Below are positions 46,401 through 58,400 of a stretch of 64,000 nucleotides of DNA, piece by piece. The stretch's first letter is position 1. Every line of letters begins with the position of its first letter. Under the pieces are notes generated by a model. It did no database searches. It was not told where the DNA came from and was given only the letters and a program-made list of their open reading frames with translations. The stretch is from Echinococcus granulosus (Eukaryota; Platyhelminthes; Cestoda; Cyclophyllidea; Taeniidae), in contig NW_020170392.1 in assembly GCF_000524195.1 (NCBI RefSeq), forward strand, positions 1,134,152-1,198,151, given 5' to 3'. The translations under genes and the position numbers were made by a program.

Positions 46401-49400
46401 CAATATTTTTCAGGGGTAATTGTGGAGTCTGGTTGCGTAATTTATGGGTATGTGGTCAACGAAAAAGTGATGTTTCAGCCACCATAAATAACTTGGCAAA
46501 CTTCTACAAGAAGAAAAAATAAATCCTTTGGTTCTTAAAGGGGCACCACTCTTTTACAACGTTCTTTTGTTTTTAGGGCTGTTTCAAAAGACTAGGACCC
46601 AGGCCGCTTCCTTACAGTATTCGCAAAGTTTGTACCTGCGTCTGTATTTATAGCAAGAGGATAATCACAACAGTTTAGTAGTTTTAAACTCGTTCTTTGG
46701 CAAAAGTTAAAGGATATCATCACGTACTTCGTCGAAGTGAATTGAAGCTTTACCGGCAAGGGTAAAACAGTGACAGAAAAGTATCTCCAAGATTGAGTTA
46801 CTTAGTTTCCCAGCTGACAAATAATGGCAGACATTTGTAAATATGAGGAAAAATACGAGAGCTTTGACTTGTTCAACACAGGCAAACTAATTAGAGTTGT
46901 CAAAGCAAAAAAAGCAAATAACTGACACATGGAAAACCATTTTGACTTTTCAATAGCTTTCAACGAATTTCCGGATCCAAAAATGAGTGCTTTATAGAAT
47001 AGCGGAAAAACTTACTGTCCAGGCGGTCTTATCCGGCGGCACATTCATCCGCATGCCGGGATACTTTTCAAAGTTGAAAGGCGCAAACCGCCACAGTCTA
47101 TGACCGGCGATATTGCGTTGCAGTGTTCGACCGGCGTTGGAGTCCACTGCGGGCGGAATTTGGACAGGATCGGCTGAGGGGTCACCACCACTGTCCTCTG
47201 TTCCGCTAGACTCCGCCTCCGAGCCAGGAGCTCCGGTGGTGATGGGAATTTCCTGATCCCTGCAAATTTTATATACAATTCATGCATTTTTAGTGCCATG
47301 CTGAAAATTTCACTGCGAGTATGTGATCAAGAGGCCGTCATGGTAATCCTTTCCTCATCTTATTGCTTTGTTGCCAGCGGAAGTGGCTATTGTTTGTCTG
47401 TTGTTAGCAAATCTCCATACCTTTGTCTGTGTGTTTACTATAGGGAGCACATAGTAGCCCAGATTTCGTACGTGCTTATTACCCATGCTTTGCCTACAAT
47501 AAACTAGGAATTTCAGCCAATAAACAGATTTTAGAACAGCTGTTTTGCGAACGGTTATTTTTCTTGATGAGATAACCAACTCGGTCCCATTCCAACTTAA
47601 TTTTTTGGCAAGACTTAGTGGTACGATATAACCTGTCTGCATAAAAGTTGCTAAGGCTTTTTTAATGTACACGCAACTACTTATCAAAACTGCACAAAAG
47701 GGAAAACTAGCAACGTCTTCAATCCTCATTTTTATAGATTGGAGCTGCAATTTCTGTCCTTACCTTATAATTAAGGGACAAGAATAGACAAAATCAGATG
47801 CATTACAAGGATGCCTCAATGTAGCTAAGAAAGGTATTGCGTACTAGGAGGGAGTCTAGAAGAATTTACCCACTTCTGCCAACAGTCTAAGGCTAATTGA
47901 ACTTCCAACACGGAAGCTGAAATATACATAAGTACAGAACCAGTTTAATCAGTTCAAAGAGGCTCTATAACTTAAGTTTTGATGAATTAAAGTTTTATTA
48001 TAAAAAATCGCCCGTCAAAATACCCCACATTTGTAGCTAACGCAAAAGGAAAACCTTGTATGGTTGAAGAAGTACACAGACTTCCTGGTCTTAAAACTAC
48101 TTTCAAGGTGGCAGAACCTCACTTTGGAGGGACATTGAAGAAAAAATAATCCCAAAATGTTGTTTTGTTGAGGAACATCTGCAATTCTACTGCATAAACA
48201 TAATGTCTTTGTTTGTTTTGACGAAAGCCATTCTGCTTCTTCTCAGCGCCACATTATCTGCCAATGCTCCTCAGTTTCCTGGAGAGATTCGGCTCAAATG
48301 CTGCACTTTTGTGATGCGTTTTTTCGGAGAGGAATAAGTGTCATTTTGAAAACAGAAGGACAAAACAGTTGAGCATGTTAATTGAGCAAAAACAATGATG
48401 TGAATTGGAAGTAATTTAGGAGAATCTATATTGACATCTGAAAAAATGATTTAATAGAAGGAAAGTTCGTTAATGCGACCTTAAGGCCGACGAGTTGACT
48501 AACCTTGGTGGCGGAGGCGCCATTGGGGGTGGAGGTGGTGGTGTGGGTGGTCGAAGTACGTCTTTGGCGGCTTCCAGGGCTGACTGCACAGCAACCTCAA
48601 GTTTCGTCCGCCTTTTGGGCGATTCACCAGACTTATCCTTGCCGTCCGCACTTTCGGGTTCGTCTACTAGTTCGATGCACTGGCAGGTCGGCAAATCGGC
48701 TATCTTTTTCATGATCTACCGTGAAGTGATAGACAAAGGTTACAGAGATAAATACCTCCACCAGCAGTTGACATGAGGTGATGCGACTTACTGCCTCTTG
48801 GGTTGCTGTGACTTGTCGAACAACTTCACCAAGGGAGGTGAGGGTTTGAGTAACCTCGGTTAGACGAGCGTCAACTTCATTAAAACGTTGGAAGTGTGCA
48901 TCCAGGTCTTTGAATCGCTTCTCCAGTTCCATTCCGATCCCCTGATACAAAGTCACGGCAACAATGTAAATAAATCACCATGATACACAAAAAATAACCT
49001 ATACAGGACATTTTTATAAAACGATATCTTTTTTCCAACTGTAACAGGAGATTTATAAGCAAACATTCAAAAAGGGACGGTTTTTCTTATTAATTTTTCC
49101 CTCACTTGTTTGGTAGGTGGGGTCCTAAGAAAAAGTGGTGAACATGCACAAAAGTGAGTTTACTTTGTTCTCTTAAAAAGTGAACTTTTATTGCATGACT
49201 CTCTACACATCAGTGGAATTCCGATTGTTAGATTTCAATGAATCGACACCATGAAAATTCGCGATAATACCCAACCCCCAGTCCGGTGCTAACTTAAAGT
49301 TAACTGAGGCGTTCCTTTTTTATGCACCCACAGTCCCAATTTGAGAGCAAGATCACACCCTAAAAGCAAGAAAAAGGTACTAAAACAACTGTTGTACGTT

Positions 49401-52400
49401 TGTATTCTGCCTTGAACTGGATGGAAATACTATATGGCTATCCACAATCACGTCATCAATGAGGATTTAGATGACATTTAAGTGTACCAAATCGAGTTAG
49501 TTAGTCAGTGGACTTTGTCCAAAATGTTTATTGGGAACCCATTATGAACGGCGAATACCTGTAAGGCTTTCGTGCAGTTGTTTCATAAAACAAACATCGA
49601 ATTCTACATCAAAATGTGCAACAGTCCACTACCCACCAACTGGTCTTCCCTCCTGAAAGTGAGAGGCACCCAGCAAGCACAAATTTTGCATGACTGGTGC
49701 AAATTGCATAAAAAGCGGCCAAACAATTCTCTTCACAGGTATTTACGAAGCATTCCTAAATGCTCACCGGGCAGAGACTTGCAAATTTGTTCCATAAAAG
49801 CTAATAGAATTTGCGTAATTTTTTTAGTGAGCAAGACAACTCTTCATTATTTTTTAGACTTTATATTTATTTTTTAAAATAGCTTAGAAACCATTGGTCA
49901 TTCTCCTTTAAAACGAGGAAGTCTCTGATGGGCAATTTAGCGGTCGTGGTCAAGAGTAAACAAAAAGGGAGGGAAAAGCACAATAAAAATTAGTCGTATT
50001 TGTTTGCGCCTAATCATGACATTTAAATACATCATCGTCTAACTTTTATCAGGTCACCTTATTGCCATTCAGATATACGGATTTTAAAATTTAATTTGAA
50101 GGTTCTTTGCATCTTAACTGCTATGATTTCTTAATGGAGATCATTACATGTTTTATTAACAATAAGATGGAAGTCGGTAAAATTTTGTGCTTTAGGAGAT
50201 GTAAGTATATTTCTATAATTCGCAGTTTTAACCCCAGCCAAGGGTTCTTTTAGGAGATACCAAAGGGTACTGCTCATCCAGTCATTCAATACATCCAGTC
50301 TGATTGAGTGTGACCACTTCGTCAACGCACATTCGTCTCTCCACCGCTGAGACTGGCATATATCGCCTTAAAGCTCATCTTTACCTACCATTATCCTCTA
50401 CGTTCCAAAAAAAATGCAATGCCGATTTAGTAATTAAAAAATAAAGATATTTCTGCATAACTTAAAGTGTGGGTTTTGTTTTGCCTAATTTTTGCGAAAT
50501 TCACATTTGTCAAGAGATTCAAAGTGCACATCGGGCGTGACACGCTTAAAGCAATCATCAAGGGCCTTAAATTTTGCCCCGAGAAGTAAAAATTTGACTC
50601 CTGATTACTAGATAAAAGAAAGAAAGCCATCCTCTTAGTTCCCGCATTCTACTTTAAAGTGGAAACACCTCTATGCTTGTCGATTAGCCACCTCTGGGAT
50701 TTGTCAAAAAGAAAAGACAAATAATATACGATTGTTTAAAAGTGAGGTGAGTCTCAATCGTCTTTACGGTTTTATACTTGCATTACCAAAATAAGGGCAG
50801 GGAAGAGATGACAAACGTGTGACTCAGGTTAATGTTCATATGCAGATTTTGAAGCATTTTCACTCGAATGCTATTGCGCAGTCATCCATGCATTGCAACC
50901 CTTCAATAAAACCCTCCCAATAAATTATTTTTTCCTTGCAAAGGCAAATACCTAAGCACTTGAAATGGCAAAACCGCTGTATCGCACAGGCATCGTGTCT
51001 GATGTGGGGATGGCGGGAGACTTTTATCTCGTCTGCGAGGACGGCGCGAGGCAAAGGAGCCCAGCGCCTGCGGCAGATGGGTGTCAATGCATGTATACGA
51101 GAAAAAAGGGCAAAATGAGGTGCAATGCTTGATGGTTTTGGTGTGTAAGTAGGACACGACATTTTCCACTAGCCTTCGTTAGAAAGGAACATATTACAGG
51201 ATAAATAAGGTCCACTAAGTCTCCTATATCGGAGCCCTGAACTTGCACATAAGAAGTAGGACGCGAAATAAGTGGCCTTTCATGGAATGAATCTTTTAGC
51301 GCCAATTTAGAGTTAAGTCAGAAACCAACTTGCCTAATGATGGGGGCGGATGGCCCTCTTTCCTTAAAAAAGTCACAATGTTATCGAGGTGGAGACGCGA
51401 AAGAAGAAAAACGGGTCTACTGATATTTATTTAGCAATTTAGTTCGTCAAAAGTCTTTAAAGCAGAGTAGCATTTAGCACATAAGAGTATGGAAGCCTCT
51501 TGAATCTAGCTTACAGGTGCTAAATATTAAAGAGAGTTTTGATCACATGTCAAAAGATCAGGCAATGACATTTTCGTGCGAAGTGATATTTCTGCGAAGC
51601 AAACCAACATCATGATGTGACAGCTGTTAGCTGAGCGAAAAATTTCCCATGCATTTTGGCGCAGCCCGCTGCGATGACTCGGTGTGTTTTGTAGAGACCT
51701 GCCAAATTCAAACCGTGTAAGGCATAAATACCTTGCTCTTCACTATTTCCCGCCCATTTTAAACCCTCATTTCATAAAGTGGCAATCAAAACTAGTGGAA
51801 TGGAGTTGAGGTCACCTAATTTTCACAGACAAACGTGAGCTCGCACCCAAACTGGCAAAAGACCTTCTCTCCTAGAGAAGGCGATACGCAGCGGTCGACA
51901 GTAGCAGAACGTGCCACCCACAATCAAACAGTTGGAGTAAACCACTTAACTCCATTGCTGAGTAACACGAGGATGAATCCATCACCTCCATTACATTGTC
52001 AATCCATTCCTCATCATGAAAAGCTACGTGCCAATAGTGACACACCGATTCAAGATTCTCGTGCAAATAACAACATTCAATAATGCTTTAGGCCGTGAGT
52101 AGTGAAACAATTTGTTTGCATCTACTTTGGCCAGGAAGAGGGAGTCATGGAAGCCAGTGTGCAAGTGAGTCTGACCCACACCCCATCCACTAACAGATAA
52201 CATCTGCATCAAACATCCATTTGTTCATCCTTCCATCCATCCATCTGGTGTGCCTCACTACTTTTGCAACCGACTAACCGACCGATTGGTTCGTGGTGAG
52301 AAACGACTGTTGTCTTCCAACAATCGTTTAATCTACTGGCTTCAATGTTTACTCCAAAACGATCCACCTCACACTTCTAGTAGTGGACATCACCTTGTTC

Positions 52401-55400
52401 CCACAAATCAAGACGTTGTCTGCTTCATGTGTGTGTGTGGCGGAGTGGGAAAGCATTTGCCTGCTGTCAGGCATCTGCAACCGAGGTCTATGGACACCAC
52501 ACCACTTGAAGGTGTGCAAGAAAACTTCTTCGCGAGAAGCAGCTAGGACCAGTCCATCAATCGGAAGGAGGTTCTAGCCTTATTTTCACAAACCAATACA
52601 ACGCAACGCCTCAACACACAGCACATGGTCCAACCCAAATGCCAAAAAACTTACTGGTGAGAAGTCCTCATACCACACCTTTAAATGGAATGAGAGGAAA
52701 ATTTTGTCATGCATCCTCAGCATCATTCCCGTCCCCACTGTCATGCTTCGTATTCGCCTGATATTTCTTCAAGCTCCAAGTGATAACTGTCATTTACTCT
52801 AAGAATTGACATTGAATGATTTCAAGGTTCACTGCTTCTGGAAGCAAAGTGTTCATTCACAATGGTATTTACAGCAAGTTTGTGTCCAGCTGGGAACGGA
52901 TGATGAACTATCATCGTGAATATTGCAATGAACATCATAATTTAAAAACCCTTTTAGTGCTATTTATTTTGACTTTGGGATATGCCCAAAGTTGTGCGGG
53001 TACCCTATAAATTATCATGTCAACAGCATTTGATGTTCTGCTATTACCTCATAAATATGTGAATTGAAACGTGGGATTTTGATTAAATATATCTAAATGT
53101 AGAGAGGGCAATGCCTTCTGAAAACATCCAACTCGTTTGCTGATTTGTAATTACTTTTTTTGATGTTTTATAAGAAAATCTTAGGCGTTCATCATTTCCT
53201 AAAAAACCGAATCTTCTTCTTTCAATGGGGATTCATTTTGTCCTCTTGTCAAACAAACGAATTATGGAATAAATTCTAAACAAAAATTTCACAAATTTAG
53301 TCAGGTCATTTTCAGCAGACCTCACTTAGATTATTGAACCAATGTGGTCATTAGTTTAAAAACTTTGAGTACCCACTTCAGTGACAGCCGTCATTTCGGA
53401 CTTGAGGTCCATCACCGGTCCTGGGCCCATTCCGCTGCCGGCGCCGACGCCGCGAAATACGACGGCCCTGGACTCCACACCGCCACGCTTGCCACCCGAC
53501 TTAGTTGACGGCTCGCGTAGGTAGTCCATCGCCTTCATGTGTTCCCACTTCACCATCTCCCGCTCCTTCTTTACATCTTTAAACGTCACGCCTTGTTAAT
53601 CCGGGTCGAGAGAGGAAGAAACCGAGAGAATATTAATGCACATAGGTTATACAAAAGAAAACCTTTTAAATGTATTTTTTTCCTGCCGAATATCATTTGC
53701 ATTCCTTGAATGTATAAACTGCAAAACAATTTTTCTTACTGTTAGATCAAAAACTTAACAGTTTTTTGCAGAAGGCGCTTTGACTTAGGGTGAGTCTGCC
53801 AAAACAAATGATTTGGTGCTGCGACAAAAGATTTAATTTGCCTTTTAAATCACTCCATTCAGAGTACACCATTAATAGCCGCATTTAGAAACGGAATTAT
53901 TGAGACAAAAGTATCCATCATATGGCATTGCATTGAATGTGCCACCCAAGTCCGAGGGCTCAGATAAAAAAGTGTAAATGTAGGTGTAATGTCGCTAAAA
54001 TAGCATTTATTAATAAACAACAGTCTATTAACCTATGAAAAACAAAAGGTAATTCATTTATGGAGAGCAAAATCCTAGAAAAATATTAGTTATGACCATG
54101 GCAGTGAATGAAGAAGTAATGTGACTTTTCTCAAAGTCGTCTTTATTTAACGGAGAAGATTGCGCAACTTCAAGAAGCCTAAATCTTGGGAAAATTAGTA
54201 AAAAAACCTAAAAAAATATTTAGTGTTGTCTCTGTTACCATAAAACAACTAATGCGGATATTTTTTACTGTGTTTAGGCCATTGGCTCTCTAGAAGGAAT
54301 TGCTTACTGTGGAATTAGTTGGATTTTTAGTGAGATACCACAGTGACACAAATAAGTTAATAGTGGAAAAAGAAACAAACTAAAATGATAAGTACAAAAA
54401 TCCATTATAAGAAGTGGTGGACGATTTCTTTTTCCTATTCAATAGGTGTAAAATGCGGTCTCATTTATGAACTCATATTTTGACTTATGCAATATAAGAA
54501 GAGCCCTTGAGGCCTTCAATGCGGATAGAAATGCAGTGAGTGAAAAATGTGACAAAACTTCAAGTGAATCGGAGGTAAAATACACGAGTCGCACATCCAC
54601 AATTGGACTACACCTTTCTTACGGCCAGCGACCCAGTAAATTCCAAAGACACGCTAAGGGAAACTGATTGTAAGTAAATGTGAAGTTATAAAGCTAAAAT
54701 TGGTAAACAAGTGAACTTTTTTTATCAAGAAAGTAGAATTATTTTAGAAAATTTCGAGAGTTTTTAAAATGAGAACAGTATGTGTAGTGTGGTGGTGTTT
54801 CGAGGTGTCAAAGTCACATTCCCATGTCGCATCTCACGTGGATAATAATTTTGAAGGGAAATCAAAGTCTCCTCACTTATAATAATAAATAGCATTAAAT
54901 GTAGCCTCTCACAAATTTTAACCAAAATATCTTTTTATATGTCAACGAACTACCCCTATACTGAAGGGTTGTTGATACCTAGTTGAATGTTCCAATTTAA
55001 TGAGCCGGGCAAAGTTAAATGAGGCAAATGGGGACGTTGAATGAGGTAGATTGGCTTACAGAAAGGGTTATTCTCAATCTGTTCAGTGCTTCGAATGCTT
55101 GCGCAACGGTTGCCCAGCGCCTTGTAAGCCTCGTAGAAATGCCAAAAGATGATCAACGGAGGCACCAATGGTGATCGCCTCACGTAGTCAGCAATCATTT
55201 GGTAGCGCTGATAGTTCCAGTAGTAGGTTGAAGCGCTTTCGATTTCTTCGTATGTTTTTCTAAAAACAGTCAGTTAATGCATTCACCTCAAGCCAACCAC
55301 TGCCACCTAGGTTTGAAGAGGGAAGTCGACGAAAATGTATACTAGTGCTTTTAAGCAAAGACCTTTTTAAAGGTCATTTATGAGGCGATGCACGATGATC

Positions 55401-58400
55401 TTATATAGGTTGTTATTATTTTTGAATTCTATTTATGAGTGTTTAAGGTGGTAATTTTTCGTTTAATTCTTCGTTTTGCTTTTAAGGGCACTAAGGGCTC
55501 CGATTTGGCACATTTGCTGGACGGCATGGCCTCTGGACTACGTTAGTAGCCCGTCAGCCCTTCCCAAAGTCGGCAATATACATTCAGTCCTAGTATAGTG
55601 TCTTCTTTCGTCTTCAGGGAAGTTTTGGGGTAATGCATCGGTGGCACCAGAGAGCGAATCAAGTGATAAAAGTCAACCACCCTGCTTTCTATTACCGAAC
55701 GTTAAACTTGGACTCGACGGAAAAAATGGTAAATACTGTCGATGGGAGATTCGGTGACAACTCCTTACAGGTCAGAAAGCGACGTCTACCCTATTCGAAT
55801 ATTCCGGTTCTGTGCTCTGCGGAAAAGCTATTGAAAAACTGCAGCAACTCTAGCCGTGGCCGTAAACAATCCGAAAATGTTCGTTACGGAATTTTTACGG
55901 TACCTGGATGAATGTGTCAATTACGTGAACACGCGATACCCACTTTACGGCTCTATCAGCTGGATAGAACCCAGGTAGATGTGGCTGGGTAGCACTGAAG
56001 TGAGAATAATGTGGCAATGAGAAATAGACGAAAATCCTCATCCTCACGAAACTATTTCATAACTCAATCCTTTATTATATAAATCTGCCTTTAGGCCAGT
56101 GCTTGTGAGACTAGTGATAGGCCTATGAGATGGCCAGGAAATTCTCCCCTCCCCATTTCATTTTTTGAACAGGGCAAAACTTTAGATCCAGTGGGATTGC
56201 CAGTCTTACGCAAATTTGACGACTGGTGCGGTCGATTCGTGAGTGTTTTTCTTATGGTGCCGACTACATTGTGATGGCCAATGTGAGAGGTTGATTAAGG
56301 GGAGCGATGGTGACGATGTACGAAAGGCGAGGGGAACTATCCAGCACTTTTATTTGTTTAATTCTTTGTTTTGATTTCTCAGGCACTTAGGACTCCACTT
56401 TTGTACTTCCGATGGGCGCTATGGCCTCTGAGCCGTGCCATTAGCTCCACAGCGCTTCTCTAATTCGGCAGTGCCTATTCTGTCCTGGAACTGTGATTTG
56501 CTTCAATTTTAGGGAAGACTCATGACACCACTAGTTTCAAAATATACTTTTTGGATATTAAAGCCATCACAAGTTGCATAGAAGTGTACAATAACTTTTT
56601 TATAAAGGAACGGGTTTCGAAAATGAATTGGGTGGATTTTTAATGTAACATTGAGTAAAAATAGATATTTGGAATTGGGATAAGTAAAACAAGTACTAAT
56701 TTTCTAGCTTGTTTTTGAATGAACTTAAACAGCTTTATCTATGATTTAATTGATCTGTTTGTTTTAATTGTCTTGGCTCTGAATTAAGGAGAATTCAATT
56801 TTCATCCATTGTATCCGTTTCACGATCACTTTACGAGAGGTACTTCGGGGAGCATCCATTATTTAACCTGTAAAATTCAATCACACCTCCTCTTCAGCAG
56901 TATTTTGGCCTTGCTTTCGTAACACCGGACAGCGCTATTTCTTCTACGTACATTTGCTTACAAAGGAATATTTTGGGCCATTCCCAAGAGAAGCTTATAA
57001 CATATCAGTCGTCCATACTTAGGGGTTAAAGGACTGTTTTCCAAAATGTCACAGTTTAACAATGTATGATTTGAAAACCTCGTGAGGTATCTGGAAAATA
57101 AACTTAAAAGCTGATTACATCAAATTCGGCCTTGAACTTTGGAGTTAGTCACGTTGTTACAAATCTGCCAAGCAAGTGAAGATTGTGCATTCCTCTCCAC
57201 AACTAGAAGTTTACTACGAAGATTTTTTGGTAATGAAAAGGCTTACGAGAACATAGCGATGAGGAGATTGAACATGAGAATATTTGTCAGTAGAACGTAG
57301 AATCCGAGCATGATTGGAACCAACCACCTGGACGTTTTCGTGGGACACATTCCATTTTGGCAGTTGCGATCTGAAGACAGGAGGAGATTGTGTAGGATAA
57401 TCAAGAGTCGTTTGATGCCGTCATATGAGCGAACTAGAAAAGCAGTTGTAACTGCGTCTTCTACCTTAAATTTGCTCAGACGTAAAGTAACTTTGATGCA
57501 AAATGTATCTACTAAAGCCGGCCGGATTCATTTAGAATTCAGACTATAGTTCTACTTGTGTGGAGCCAATGGATTCGTAAATAATGCAGTGAGGTTCCAA
57601 CAAACAGATTTAATGCCTACCATTTCTCGAAGCTAACAAGGCATTTTAAATTCATGACTTAAGGCCTTTGTGCTGCTAAAATTAGAATAATATGTACAAT
57701 TAAAATCACAAGGATTTTACGACTATGCGTGATAAAATTCCTCCTATTAATGAAAAGTCGTCGTCAGGCCTACAGATATTTTACTGACAAAATTTATCAA
57801 GTGCTTTAAATTGAGCATTTGGGCCGAAGGAGACCATGGTGTCATTTTAATTTTTTGAAAGGCGAGATGTGGGGAAAAACCTAATTTTAAAAGGATAGTC
57901 ATTTACCCACCCTCTCCTTGAAGTGTGTCCAAGCTGAAATCGCCAAACATTTGAAAGTAGGCTGTTGTGTACATTGAGAAGATCGTGTCGATAAATTTCA
58001 TGCCTTGAACAGTTCCATCTAAAAAGCAATGAAAACAAGCCAATATTTTGCGGCTGTTTTTAAAAGATCCCCTGATTCGACTCAATAGGGCTAGGATGTA
58101 GGGGAAACAGATTATAGAGTAGATTTAAAAGGACTTGTCCCGCCTTAGAGCGAGCTCTATGATGTCCTGTGGTGATGGGTGGTTTGAAAAAAATGGGTTT
58201 GTCATGATATTAGGTTGTCGATTTGACTTACTGATTGAGAGTTGTTCACTTGTGTAGAAGCCGTTGGGATAAGCTATGGACTGAGCTGCCACCGCGTAGC
58301 CAACCATGATGACAGTTAAGATGATCATAAATGGGATCAAATCATTGGTGACCTGGATGTACATAACAAAACAGTCTTTTTGAATCAGAGAGCTAAGCGG

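Larger units (their letters stand above)
55440..56527 (+). mobile_element. TRIM-like element, copy 3 (complete, antisense in TRPM intron)
   Basis: Two diverged direct terminal repeats (55440-55637 and 56338-56527) flank about 700 bases without a long open frame. The 5' repeat begins TG, both end CA, and a purine tract (GAAAGGCGAGGGGA) sits just before the 3' repeat. Internal blocks are shared with the copies at 31542-32601 and 44350-45120. No matching target-site duplication was seen, which fits an old insertion. Confidence 0.82.
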
